A stretch of DNA of 64,000 bases from Streptomyces sp. NBC_01476 (GTDB lineage Bacteria; Actinomycetota; Actinomycetes; Streptomycetales; Streptomycetaceae): positions 6,082,001-6,146,000 of the forward strand of contig NZ_CP109446.1 in NCBI RefSeq assembly GCF_036227265.1, written 5' to 3'. Positions 52,866-61,379 of the stretch are shown here, piece by piece. Each line of letters opens with the position of its first letter. Position 1 is the first letter of the stretch. The notes under the pieces were generated by a model. It saw nothing but the letters and a program-made list of their open reading frames with translations, was not told where the DNA came from and ran no database searches. The translations under genes and the position numbers were made by a program.

Positions 52866-53648
52866 TTGTCCCAGTCCCCGCCTCCCCCCATGACCGCCCC
52901 CCTGACCGTTCCCGTACCCGCCCTGGCCACCGCTGCGGCCACGGTGGACGTGGCCGCCACCGGCGGCTTTCCCGGCCTGCCCGGCCTCACCCCGGCCGGC
53001 CGGGCCGTACTGCGCCGGATCACCAAGGGCCTGCTGTGCTGCCTGCTCGGCTACGGCGTGCTGTGGGCCGGTTCGGCCGGCGGCATGCTCGCGCTCTCCG
53101 CGCTGGCCCGCCACGACGCCTCCGGCGGCGAGCGCACCACGGCCGGCATCAACCACTTCCTGCGCGTCGACGGCAAGCTGTGGCGCGGCTCCGCCCCCAC
53201 CGCTGCCGGTTACCGCGAACTCGCCCACCAGGGCATCCGCACCGTCGTCGACCTGCGCGCCGAGGACCTGTCGGCACCGGAACTCGACCGGCCCGCCCAG
53301 GCCGGCCTCACGGCGGTACGGCTGCCGATCCGCGACGGCCAGACCCCCACCGAGCAGCAGGTGGACGACTTCATCCGGATCGTCCAGCGGTCCCCGGGCC
53401 CGGTCTACGTGCACTGCGGCGCCGGTGTCGGCAGGACCGGCTCGATGACCGCCGCCTATCTGGTGCGCACCGGGCAGGCCACCGCCCGGCAGGCCGCGGT
53501 CCGTACCGTCGCGGTCGGGCCGCCCTCCATCGAGCAGGTCTACTACGTGCTCAACGTCTCACCCGGCGACAGCGACCAGCCGCCCGCGCTGATCCGCGGC
53601 ATCAGCAGGCTGTTCGACGCACCCCGGCGGATCAAGGCGTCCCTGTAG
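52866..53648 (+). CDS. Membrane-anchored tyrosine/dual-specificity phosphatase-like protein
   Basis: About 260 residues with the cysteine-phosphatase loop HCGAGVGRTG (Cys184, Arg190) and, upstream, the general-acid region preceded by GIRTVVDLRAEDLSAPELD. This is the layout of DSP/DUF442-like and bacterial tyrosine phosphatases. A single hydrophobic segment at about 58-84 (GLLCCLLGYGVLWAGSAGGM) anchors the catalytic domain, which by the positive-inside rule probably faces outward. The start is uncertain: TTG 52866, with weak GAAGAG, or ATG 52890, with no ribosome site. The substrate is unknown; a signalling link to the kinase-like enzyme upstream is speculative. Confidence 0.8.
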   Translation: MSQSPPPPMTAPLTVPVPALATAAATVDVAATGGFPGLPGLTPAGRAVLRRITKGLLCCLLGYGVLWAGSAGGMLALSALARHDASGGERTTAGINHFLRVDGKLWRGSAPTAAGYRELAHQGIRTVVDLRAEDLSAPELDRPAQAGLTAVRLPIRDGQTPTEQQVDDFIRIVQRSPGPVYVHCGAGVGRTGSMTAAYLVRTGQATARQAAVRTVAVGPPSIEQVYYVLNVSPGDSDQPPALIRGISRLFDAPRRIKASL

Positions 53649-53703
53649 CGGCGGGGCCGGTGACCCGTGCCGATGGGTGCCGTGACGCACCGGCATGGCA
53701 GGC

Positions 53704-53733
53704 TTGACCCTGCAAGGACGGCATGAGCCATAT
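53704..53733 (+). promoter_or_regulatory. Possible promoter of ribF
   Basis: TTGACC (53704-53709) followed after 18 bases by CCATAT gives a plausible -35/-10 pair ending 29 bases before the GTG start. No riboswitch-like structure (FMN type) is present between it and ribF. Confidence 0.4.
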
Positions 53734-53762
53734 CGGCGGCAGAGCAGAAGCGGAGCGTCAAG

Positions 53763-54716
53763 GTGCAGCGCTGGCGGGGCTTGGAGGACGTGCCCGGTGA
53801 CTGGGGGCGCAGCGTCGTCACCATCGGCTCGTACGACGGTGTGCACCGCGGCCACCAGCTGATCATCGGCCGGGCGGTGCAGCGGGCCCGCGAACTCGGG
53901 CTGACGTCAGTGGTCGTCACCTTCGACCCGCACCCCAGCGAGGTGGTGCGCCCCGGCACCCACCCGCCGCTGCTCGCCGCCCACCACCGCAGGGCCGAAC
54001 TGTTCGAGGAGATGGGCGTCGACGCGCTGCTGATCCTGCCGTTCACCCGGGAGTTCTCCAATCTGTCGCCGAGTGCCTTCATCCGCACCGTGCTGGTCGA
54101 CGGCCTGCACGCCAGGCTGGTGGTCGAGGGACCCAACTTCCGCTTCGGCCACAAGGCCGCGGGCGACGTCGAGTTCCTCTCCGCGCTCGGCCTGAAGTAC
54201 GACTACGAGCTGGAGGTCGTGGACCTCTTCGTCCGCGGTGAGGCCGGCGGCGGCGAACCCTTCTCCTCCACCCTCACCCGACGGCTCATCGCCGAGGGCG
54301 ACATCGAGGGCGCCGCGGAGATCCTGGGCCGCCCGCACCGCGTCGAGGGCGTGGTGGTCCGCGGCGCCCAGCGCGGCCGTGACCTCGGGTACCCGACGGC
54401 CAACGTCGAGACGCTGCCGCACACCGCGATCCCCGCCGACGGCGTGTACGCGGGCTGGCTGCACGTGAACGGCGAGGCGATGCCCGCGGCGATCTCGGTC
54501 GGCACCAACCCGACCTTCGACGGCACCGCCCGCACCGTGGAGGCGTACGCCATCGACCGGGTCGACCTCGACCTGTACGGGCTGCACGTGGCCGTCGACT
54601 TCCTCGCCTACCTGCGCGGCATGGAGAAGTTCGACACCATCGACGCCCTCCTGGAACGGATGGCCGACGACGTGAAGCGCGCCCGCGAACTGGTGGAATC
54701 AGCCGAACCGGCCTAG
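53763..54716 (+). CDS. ribF: Bifunctional riboflavin kinase/FAD synthetase
   Basis: A 317-residue RibF that makes FMN and FAD from riboflavin. The N-terminal FAD synthetase (nucleotidyltransferase) domain shows VTIGSYDGVHRGHQLIIGRA, TFDPHPSEVV and VEGPNFRFGHKAAG. The C-terminal riboflavin kinase domain (about 190-310) has GYPTANVETLPHTAIPADGV with the essential PTAN, and VGTNPTFDGTARTVEAY. Both parts are complete. The start is GTG 53763 as the only good fit to the conserved N-terminus. It is followed by a convergent two-component pair. Confidence 0.95.
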   Translation: MQRWRGLEDVPGDWGRSVVTIGSYDGVHRGHQLIIGRAVQRARELGLTSVVVTFDPHPSEVVRPGTHPPLLAAHHRRAELFEEMGVDALLILPFTREFSNLSPSAFIRTVLVDGLHARLVVEGPNFRFGHKAAGDVEFLSALGLKYDYELEVVDLFVRGEAGGGEPFSSTLTRRLIAEGDIEGAAEILGRPHRVEGVVVRGAQRGRDLGYPTANVETLPHTAIPADGVYAGWLHVNGEAMPAAISVGTNPTFDGTARTVEAYAIDRVDLDLYGLHVAVDFLAYLRGMEKFDTIDALLERMADDVKRARELVESAEPA

Positions 54717-54757
54717 CCGGCACCCGAATCAGCCCACTCGCCGCGGCCCGGACCGCA

Positions 54758-54804
54758 CCGCCCGCCCCCACCGGAGCCCGGGACCGAGCGCGGGCCGCGG
54801 GCGG
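54758..54804. terminator. Probable bidirectional terminator between ribF and the response regulator
   Basis: CCGCCCGC (54758-54765) pairs with GCGGGCGG (54797-54804), with further pairing inside the 31-base interior. It lies between convergent genes, so it may serve both. Confidence 0.45.
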
Positions 54805-54813
54805 GGCCGTTGT

Positions 54814-55551
54814 TCAGGCCGGGCGGACCAACCGGGTCTCGTAGGCGAAGACCACCGCCTGCACCCGGTCACGCAGTTCCAGCTTGACCAGGATCCGGCC
54901 CAGGTGTGTCTTCACCGTGGCCTCGGCCAGGTGCAGCCCCGCGGCGATCTCGGTGTTGGACAGACCCCGGCCCACCGCGGTCAGCACCTCGCGCTCACGG
55001 GCCGTCAGCCGGGCCAGCCGTGCCTCGCTTCCGGCCGCGTCCGCGTCGCCGCCCGGCGACGGCAACTGGTGGGCGAAGTGCTCCAGCAGCCGGCGGGTGA
55101 TCCGCGGCGCCACCACCGCGTCCCCTGCGGCCACCGAGCGGATCGCGGCCAGCAGCTCCTCGGGCAGCGCGTTCTTCAGCAGAAAGCCGGAGGCGCCCGC
55201 CTTCAGCCCGGCGAAGGCGTACTCGTCCAGGTCGAAAGTGGTCAGGATCAGCACCCGGGAGTGCGGGCACTCCGCGATGATCCGGGCGGTCGCCTCGATG
55301 CCGTCGGTGCCGGGCATCCGCACGTCCATCAGCACCAGGTCCGGCCGCAGTGCCCGCGTCATCCGAACCGCCTCAGCGCCGTTCCCGGCCTCGCCGACCG
55401 GCTGCATGTCGGTCTGCGCGTCCAGCACCATGGTGAACGCCATCCGCAGCAGTGGTTCGTCGTCCACCAGCAGCACCCGGATCGGGGCCACGCCGCCGGC
55501 CGGGCGGGCCGGCGCGTCGGTGGCAGGGGAAGCGGGGGTCGGAGCGGTCAC
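54814..55551 (-). CDS. NarL/LuxR-family two-component response regulator
   Basis: A 245-residue regulator starting at GTG 55551. An Ala/Pro-rich tail of about 22 residues precedes the receiver domain, which has the acidic pair LLVDDEP, phospho-acceptor Asp76 in LVLMDVRMPG and the lysine of GFLLKNAL. The C-terminal LuxR-type helix-turn-helix (about 178-240) reads LTAREREVLTAVGRGLSNTE then IAAGLHLAEATVKTHLGRIL. The GTG overlaps the stop of the histidine kinase by four bases, so they form a cognate pair. The signal and targets are unknown. Confidence 0.93.
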   Translation of the reverse strand: MTAPTPASPATDAPARPAGGVAPIRVLLVDDEPLLRMAFTMVLDAQTDMQPVGEAGNGAEAVRMTRALRPDLVLMDVRMPGTDGIEATARIIAECPHSRVLILTTFDLDEYAFAGLKAGASGFLLKNALPEELLAAIRSVAAGDAVVAPRITRRLLEHFAHQLPSPGGDADAAGSEARLARLTAREREVLTAVGRGLSNTEIAAGLHLAEATVKTHLGRILVKLELRDRVQAVVFAYETRLVRPA

Positions 55552-56804
55552 GGTGTCTCCTCCGGTGCGGTGAGGTCGAGCAGCGCGGCGACCTGCCAGC
55601 CGCCGCCGGGCAGCGGGCCCGCGGTCAGCCGGCCGGCATAGGCGGCGGCCCGCTCCCGCATCCCGGGCAGGCCGTGCCCGGCGGCCCGGTCGGGGCCCGG
55701 TTCCGGCGGCACGGTGCCCGCGCCGTCGTCGGCGACCGTGATCCGTACCGCGTCGCCCGCACAGTCGACCCTGACCTCGGCGCGGGCCCCGGCCGGGGCG
55801 TGCTTGAGGGTGTTGGTCAGCGCTTCCTGCACCAGCCGGTAGACGGTGAGCTGCGCCGCAGCCGGCACCGCCGCCGCCTCGCCGGACACGTCGAGCCGGG
55901 TCGGCAACCCGGCCGCCCGCACCTGCTCGGCCAGCGCGTTCAGTTGGGAGATACCCGGCATCGGGTGCCGCAGCGCGTCCGGCTCGTCCGCCCGCAGCAC
56001 CCCGAGGAAGCGCCGCATGTCCGTTATGGCCTGCCGCCCGGTCACCGACACCTGCCGCATGGCCACCGCCGCCCGCTCCGGGCTGCGTTGCTGCGCGAAG
56101 GCCGCGCCGTCGGCGAGGGCGACCATCACCGACAGGTTGTGCGTCACGATGTCGTGCATCTCCCGGGCGATCCGGGCCCGTTCACCGGCCACCGCGAGCT
56201 GCGCCTGCTGGTCCCGCTCCCGCTCCAGCCGGACCGCCCGGTCCTCCAGGAACGCCATCTGCTGCCGCCGGCCCCGCATGCTCGTCCCTATCACCGCGGC
56301 GGCCACCGCCATCCCCGACAGCGAGACGAAGGTCGCGATACCCCGCTCGTGCAGCGACCAGCGCACGGTGGCCAGCGCGATCCCCGCCTCCAGCACCAGG
56401 AACGCGGCGAGCGTCAACCGCCGGTCCCGGTACGCCGCCACCGTGTAGAGCGCCACCAGCAGGGCCGCGTCCGCGGGCGTCCGTACGTCCATCGCCCACT
56501 GCGCGAACGCCGCCGCGGCCACGCACCCGAACGCCACCTCCGGGGCCCGCCGCCGGGCCGCCAGCGGCGCCACCAGCGCGGCCTGGACCAGCAGCAGCCG
56601 CACCGGCTGGTCGTGCACCGGCCGCCAGGACACGGCCCAGAACACCATGAACAGCCCCAGCGCGAAGGCGGCGTCCACCGCCCACGGGCCGGTCAGCCGC
56701 CGCCGGGCACCCGCCCGGCCCGCCCGCCATGCCCGGGCGAGGCCGCGGGCACCTCGCCCGGCGGCGACCGGGGCCCGGTACACCGCCGGCTCGCTGAGCC
56801 CCAT
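55548..56804 (-). CDS. Two-component sensor histidine kinase (HisKA_3 type)
   Basis: A 418-residue NarX/DesK-type kinase; the ATG at 56804 follows GGAGGAGG. Four or five membrane helices fill residues about 40-175 with little extracellular sequence, so the signal is probably sensed in the membrane. The dimerisation/phospho-acceptor helix ERARIAREMHDIVTHNLSVM carries His217, followed by the HATPase domain (VYRLVQEALTNTLKHAPAG, ITVADDGAG and GHGLPGMRERAAAYAG). Its partner regulator overlaps by four bases. Confidence 0.93.
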   Translation of the reverse strand: MGLSEPAVYRAPVAAGRGARGLARAWRAGRAGARRRLTGPWAVDAAFALGLFMVFWAVSWRPVHDQPVRLLLVQAALVAPLAARRRAPEVAFGCVAAAAFAQWAMDVRTPADAALLVALYTVAAYRDRRLTLAAFLVLEAGIALATVRWSLHERGIATFVSLSGMAVAAAVIGTSMRGRRQQMAFLEDRAVRLERERDQQAQLAVAGERARIAREMHDIVTHNLSVMVALADGAAFAQQRSPERAAVAMRQVSVTGRQAITDMRRFLGVLRADEPDALRHPMPGISQLNALAEQVRAAGLPTRLDVSGEAAAVPAAAQLTVYRLVQEALTNTLKHAPAGARAEVRVDCAGDAVRITVADDGAGTVPPEPGPDRAAGHGLPGMRERAAAYAGRLTAGPLPGGGWQVAALLDLTAPEETP

Positions 56805-56903
56805 CCCTGCCTCCTCCAGCGCCGGTCCGGTGCGCGTCTCCCCTCATCCTCGCCGCCCGCCACCGCCCCGGCGACGGCCCGCAGGCGGATTCCGCGCGCC
56901 GGC

Positions 56904-56925
56904 CCGTACGACCCGCGTCGTACGG
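56904..56925 (-). terminator. Hairpin after the MinD-like gene
   Basis: CCGTACGAC (56904-56912) pairs with GTCGTACGG (56917-56925) around a four-base loop, 73 bases past the stop of the MinD-like ATPase on the minus strand. It probably separates that transcript from the two-component operon. Confidence 0.6.
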
Positions 56926-56997
56926 CCGCAACCGGCGAGGGCCGCCGCCGTGACCGTCGAGGCGGTACGGCGGCGGCCCGGTGACCGTCGTGCGGGA

Positions 56998-59900
56998 CTA
57001 CTGCCGCGGGGGCGGCGGGTAGCCGTAGCCCTGCTGCTCCGGGGCCGGATTCGGGGCCGGATCCGGAGCCGGGAAGGGGGCCGGGAACTCCTGCTGCGGC
57101 CAGCCCTGCTGCGGCTGGGGAGCCTGCGGCTGCGGCGACTGGGGCTGGAACTGCTGCGGGGCGGCGCCTTGTTGGGCCGGCGGATACGGCTGCGCGCCCT
57201 GCGGCGGCACACCGTACTGACCGGGCGGCACCTGGCCGGGCTGCACAGGCTGCACCGGCTGCCCGTAAGGCCCGGGCTGCCCGGGCGGCTGGGCCGGATA
57301 GCCGGGCTGGGCCGGGTACCCGGCGGGCGCGCCCCCGTACGGGCCGGGAGCCTGCGCGGGTCCCGCACCCGGCAGCGGCGGGGCCTGCACCGGCGGCGGG
57401 TTCAGACCGTCCGCCGTCCACAGCCCCTGCGCCTGCTGGGCCCGGATGAAGTCCTCGGCGACCATCGCGGAGAGGTTGAAGTACGCCTCCCGGGTCTTGG
57501 GCCGCATCATGTCGAGGTCCACCTCGGCGCCCGCCGCCAGATGCTCGTCGAAGGGCACGACCTGCACCCCGCGGCACCGCGTCCTGAAGTGCGCCACGAT
57601 GTCGTCGACCTTGATCATCTTGCCGGTCTCGCGGACCCCGGAGATCACCGTGATGCTCCGCGACACCAGCTCCGTGTAGCCGTGCGCGGAGAGCCAGTCC
57701 AGCGTGGTGCTGGCGCTGGACGCGCCGTCCACCGAGGGCGTCGAGACGATGATCAGCTGATCGGCCAGGTCCAGCACGCCGCGCATCGCGCTGTAGAGCA
57801 GACCGGTGCCGGAGTCGGTGAGGATCACCGGGTACTGCCGGCCCAGGACGTCTATCGCGCGCCGGTAGTCCTCGTCGTTGAACGCGGTCGACACCGCCGG
57901 GTCCACGTCGTTGGCGATGATCTCCAGGCCCGACGGCGCCTGCGAGGTGAACCGCCGGATGTCCATGTAGCTGTGCAGATAGGGGATCGCCTGCACCAGG
58001 TCGCGGATCGTCGCCCCGGTCTCGCGCCGCACCCGGCGGCCCAGCGTGCCGGCGTCCGGGTTCGCGTCGATCGCCAGGATCTTGTCCTGCCGCTCGCTGG
58101 CGAGCGTCGCGCCCAGCGCGGTGGTGGTCGTCGTCTTGCCGACGCCGCCCTTGAGGCTGATCACCGCGATCCGGTAGCAGGAGAGCACGGGGGTGCGGAT
58201 CAGCTCCAGCTTCCGCTGCCGCTCCGCCTCCTCCTTCTTGCCGCCGATCTTGAACCGTGACGGCTGGGCGTTGGCCCCCGGCCGCTTCGGCTTCGGCTGG
58301 TTGCGCAGCAGCCGGTCGGAGGAGAGCTCCACCGCCGCGGTGTAGCCGAGCGGCGCGCCCCCCTGCGTGGTGCGCTGCCGCTGGTCCGGGGTCACGGTGG
58401 GCCAGCCACCGGCCCGCGGGTCGACCGGCCCCTGGGGAGCCTGCGCGGCGGCCTGGGGTGCTTGTGGGGCCTGCGGTGCGTGGGGCTGCTGCGGGAAGCC
58501 GTAACCGCCCTGCGCGGGCAGCGGCGGCAGCGGCCCCGGCTCGGCGTGCGGCGCGGGCTGCGGCTGCCCGCTCGGCGGGAAGCCGTAACCGCCGTCCTGC
58601 GGCCCCTGGGGCTGCCCGGGCGCGGGGGCCGCGGGCGCTGCCTGGGGGCCGGTGGTCGCCGGAAGGTGCTCGCCGGACGGGGGCTGCTGCGCGGCCGGTA
58701 CGGGCCCGGGGCCCGCGGGCGCGGGCGGCTGCTCCGCGAACGCGGCTGCCTGCGGCGGCTGTTCGTGCGGCAGTCCGGTGGGCACCGGGCTCGGGCTCGC
58801 TCCGTACGGTCCCGGGGCGCCCGGCGAAATGCCGTGGCCGGCCGGCGGCGGCTCGGGTGCGGGCTGCTCCGGTATGGCCGGCGGGAACCCGTAACTGCTG
58901 GGCGCGGGCAGACGGTCGGCGGGCCGCGGCGGTCCGTACGGGCCGGGCGCGGGCTGCTGGGGCTGCGCGGGCTGGGCGGGCTGCGGCGGCTGCGGTGCGG
59001 CCTCGGCGGCCGGGACCGCGGGCGCGGGCTGCTGCTGCGGGAAGCCGTAACCGCCCGCGGGCCCCGGGCTGCCGGTGGGCGGCGGGAAGTCCACGCCCCG
59101 CTGCCCGGGCTGCGCCGGCGGGGGAGCGAGCGGTTCGCCGGTGGGCGGCGGGAAGCCGGTGCCGCCGCCCGGCGCGGGCGGATTGGGGCCGCCCGGGTGC
59201 AGGGCCGCGAGGGGCCGGCCGGTCGGCGGCGGGAAGTCGAGGCCGCGTTGGGGCGCCGGCGGGTTGTGCCCACCCGGGTGCAGGGGCGGCTGCGGTGCGT
59301 CCGGCACGGGCGGGAAGGCGCTGCTGCCGGCGTCCGGCGCCGGCGGGTTGTGCCCGCCGGGGTGCAGGGGCGGCTGCGGTGCGTCCGCCGGAGGGACCGG
59401 CGGATAGGGGTGGCCCCCCGCAGCCCCCGCAGCCCCCGCAGCCGCCGCGGCCGGCGGGCCGTACGGGGTGGGGATGTCGGGGGCGTCCGGCGCCGGGTGC
59501 GGCGCCTCCGCCCGCTCGAACTGAGGCGGCAGCGGCGGCACCGGGCTGTGCGGCGCGGCGGGCGCCCACGGCTGGGCCTCGGGAGGCGCCGGCGGCGCGG
59601 GCAGCGGCGTCCACACCAACTCCCGCTTGGCGGGCTTCTCTTCCTCCGCCGCGGGCTCGGACGCGGACGCAGGCTCGGACGCGGGCTCGGGCTCCGTCGG
59701 CTCCGGCTCCGCGGACTTCGGGGCTTCCTTGGCGTCTTCCACCTTGTCACCCGGTTCCTCGCCGGTACGCTCCGCTGTCTCGCGCTCCAGCGCGGCCGCG
59801 GAGAACCGCATCGTCCGGTCCGGCCGCGCGGCGCTCCATGACTCCCCGGCACGCGCACCGGTCTCGCTCCCGGCCTCCCGGCTCGCGTCAGGTGCGCCGG

Positions 59901-60327
59901 CGGAAGCAGCGGCCCGGGGCTGCGGCAGCAGCGGTACGGACGTCGCCGACCAGGACGGCTTCTCGGGCTCGGGCTCTGGTTCAGGCTCGGGTCCGGCCTC
60001 GGACACCGGGGACACGGGGCCCTCGGGCGGCGCGGACGGCGCGTCCGGCGCGTCCGGTGAAGACGCGGCCGGAGCACCGGCCTCCCGTGTCGTACTCCCG
60101 GACCCCCGGGCCGCCCCGGCCTCCTCCGTCTCCGCGACGGAGTCGTCCTCGTCGTCACCCGCGAACGCGCTGCTCACCGCGGAGTCCTGCATGTACCAGG
60201 CGGGCAGCCTCGGCCCGAGGCTGAACTCACCGGCGAAATCCCCGGTTCTGTCCGCCCCCTCCACCTGCGGCGTGTCCTCGACAGGGCCGGGCCCGCCCAC
60301 GCGGTTCTCGTCCCGATCGCTGCTCAC
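56998..60327 (-). CDS. Proline-rich MinD/ParA-like ATPase (EspI-like)
   Basis: A 1109-residue protein; the GTG at 60327 has AGGAGG ahead of it, unlike an ATG 42 bases upstream. Residues 1-650 are disordered: first acidic/Ser-rich, then Pro/Gly/Gln-rich with recurring LHPGGHNPPAP, FPPPTG and GYGFP units. Residues about 700-980 form a MinD/ParA ATPase with deviant Walker A KGGVGKTT (726-733), AIDANPDAGTLGRR and VILTDSGTGLLYSAM. A Pro/Gln-rich tail ends the protein. This layout is that of mycobacterial EspI and related ATPases associated with ESX (type VII) secretion; streptomycetes have a similar gene near their esx locus. Here no esxA/B, ecc or mycosin gene is adjacent: a two-component pair is on one side and rpsO on the other. 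Confidence 0.85.
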   Translation of the reverse strand: MSSDRDENRVGGPGPVEDTPQVEGADRTGDFAGEFSLGPRLPAWYMQDSAVSSAFAGDDEDDSVAETEEAGAARGSGSTTREAGAPAASSPDAPDAPSAPPEGPVSPVSEAGPEPEPEPEPEKPSWSATSVPLLPQPRAAASAGAPDASREAGSETGARAGESWSAARPDRTMRFSAAALERETAERTGEEPGDKVEDAKEAPKSAEPEPTEPEPASEPASASEPAAEEEKPAKRELVWTPLPAPPAPPEAQPWAPAAPHSPVPPLPPQFERAEAPHPAPDAPDIPTPYGPPAAAAAGAAGAAGGHPYPPVPPADAPQPPLHPGGHNPPAPDAGSSAFPPVPDAPQPPLHPGGHNPPAPQRGLDFPPPTGRPLAALHPGGPNPPAPGGGTGFPPPTGEPLAPPPAQPGQRGVDFPPPTGSPGPAGGYGFPQQQPAPAVPAAEAAPQPPQPAQPAQPQQPAPGPYGPPRPADRLPAPSSYGFPPAIPEQPAPEPPPAGHGISPGAPGPYGASPSPVPTGLPHEQPPQAAAFAEQPPAPAGPGPVPAAQQPPSGEHLPATTGPQAAPAAPAPGQPQGPQDGGYGFPPSGQPQPAPHAEPGPLPPLPAQGGYGFPQQPHAPQAPQAPQAAAQAPQGPVDPRAGGWPTVTPDQRQRTTQGGAPLGYTAAVELSSDRLLRNQPKPKRPGANAQPSRFKIGGKKEEAERQRKLELIRTPVLSCYRIAVISLKGGVGKTTTTTALGATLASERQDKILAIDANPDAGTLGRRVRRETGATIRDLVQAIPYLHSYMDIRRFTSQAPSGLEIIANDVDPAVSTAFNDEDYRRAIDVLGRQYPVILTDSGTGLLYSAMRGVLDLADQLIIVSTPSVDGASSASTTLDWLSAHGYTELVSRSITVISGVRETGKMIKVDDIVAHFRTRCRGVQVVPFDEHLAAGAEVDLDMMRPKTREAYFNLSAMVAEDFIRAQQAQGLWTADGLNPPPVQAPPLPGAGPAQAPGPYGGAPAGYPAQPGYPAQPPGQPGPYGQPVQPVQPGQVPPGQYGVPPQGAQPYPPAQQGAAPQQFQPQSPQPQAPQPQQGWPQQEFPAPFPAPDPAPNPAPEQQGYGYPPPPRQ

Positions 60328-60624
60328 AATGCCTCCTGGTCCGCAGTTCTCAACCGTCCCGCGGCGCACTTACCCACGTACCCCATGGCCCGATTCCCCC
60401 TCCCCGTTCAGGGCAAGACTAATCGTCGCCGCCCGCCTGATGTCAGGACTGCCGCCCGCCTCCTGCCCCGATGACCCGCGGGTAGGGACCTCGGTACGGG
60501 CTGGTACTCTGGGTGACGGTCACGCGTGTGGTATCGCCGCGTGGCCGTGCCTCGCGAGTCATCTGAGACACCCCGCGATGAAGACCGGGGGCGCTCGGAG
60601 GCCAATGACACCCAAGGAGTCCGT

Positions 60625-60912
60625 ATGTCGCTCGACGTCGAGACGAAGAAGCAGATCATCGCCGAGTTCGGCACCAAGGAGGGCGACACCGGCTCCCCCG
60701 AGGTCCAGGTCGCTCTCCTGAGCCGCCGGATCTCGGACCTGACCGAGCACCTCAAGACCCACAAGCACGACCACCACTCGCGTCGTGGTCTGCTGATCCT
60801 GGTCGGCCAGCGCCGCCGTCTGCTGCAGTACCTGGCCAAGAAGGACATCACGCGCTTCCGTGAGCTCCGTGAGCGCCTCGGCATCCGTGCCGGCGCGGCG
60901 GGCGTTCGCTAG
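60625..60912 (+). CDS. rpsO: 30S ribosomal protein S15
   Basis: A 95-residue S15 (slightly longer than the 89 of E. coli, with a C-terminal GIRAGAAGVR extension). The 16S rRNA-binding core is clear: GDTGSPEVQVALLSRRISDL, then LKTHKHDHHSRRGLLILVG and RRRLLQYLAKKD. The ATG at 60625 follows AAGGAG. It precedes pnp, the usual bacterial order. The 297-bp gap before it must hold its promoter and the divergent promoter of the MinD-like gene; GGTACT near 60500 (TACTCT) is a weak -10 candidate. Confidence 0.97.
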   Translation: MSLDVETKKQIIAEFGTKEGDTGSPEVQVALLSRRISDLTEHLKTHKHDHHSRRGLLILVGQRRRLLQYLAKKDITRFRELRERLGIRAGAAGVR

Positions 60913-61379
60913 GACGTCGCGGAGGGGGGAGCGGTTCCCGTCGTACGGGGCCGCTCCCCCTTGCCGTATAGACGGCACAGGCGGCGTGGACGGCACAGAC
61001 GGCACACACCGCGTCCACGACGCCACGGAAGTGCGGCGCCGGAAATGCCACGGAGCCGTGCGCACGCGGCCACGGAACGCGCACATGACGTGCACGATCC
61101 CGGCGTCGTCTGGTGCAATGGTGCCGTTGGCAGCAGTGAACAAGTGAAAACAGCACGACAGCGACAACAGCAACAACAGCGACACCGAGCCGGCAACGGG
61201 CTCACAACGAATGAGGAGGAGCGTCCTCCTATCCGCCGCATACGCCGGTCCTCGGTAGTGGCCCCCGGGTGGTCGCACCCCCGGAGGCTTCGATCGAAGA
61301 CCGGCCCCCGGCAGGACGCCCCTCCACCGATGGCCCGCGAGGACACGCCCCGCGGGCAAAGACGAGGAGAATCCCCATA
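60913..61379. other. rpsO-pnp intergenic region
   Basis: These 467 bases between rpsO and pnp hold a terminator-like stem (60925-60960), a second stem (CGTGGACG 60985-60992 with CGTCCACG 61012-61019), an unstructured CA-rich stretch (about 61145-61186), and a tight stem at 61214-61230 (AGGAGGA, GCG, TCCTCCT). In S. coelicolor the corresponding spacer is known for RNase III processing and a separate pnp promoter; the hairpins here would fit that. I see no ORF. Confidence 0.6.
60925..60960 (+). terminator. Terminator/attenuator hairpin after rpsO
   Basis: GGGGGAGCGG (60925-60934) pairs with CCGCTCCCCC (60951-60960), and an inner CCCGT/ACGGG stem caps it; it starts 12 bases after the rpsO stop. 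In this position it can act both as a partial terminator and as an RNase III substrate, allowing some read-through into pnp. Confidence 0.7.

Noticed and set aside
53649..53762. FMN riboswitch ahead of ribF
   Set aside because: The 114-bp gap is too short and lacks the conserved multi-helix junction sequences; only a possible promoter is seen.
57000..60224. Large plus-strand frames opposite the MinD-like gene (up to 655 codons)
   Set aside because: Their sequence is mostly Ala/Arg/Pro/Gly shadow of the proline-rich minus-strand protein, which has a good start site and an intact ATPase domain.
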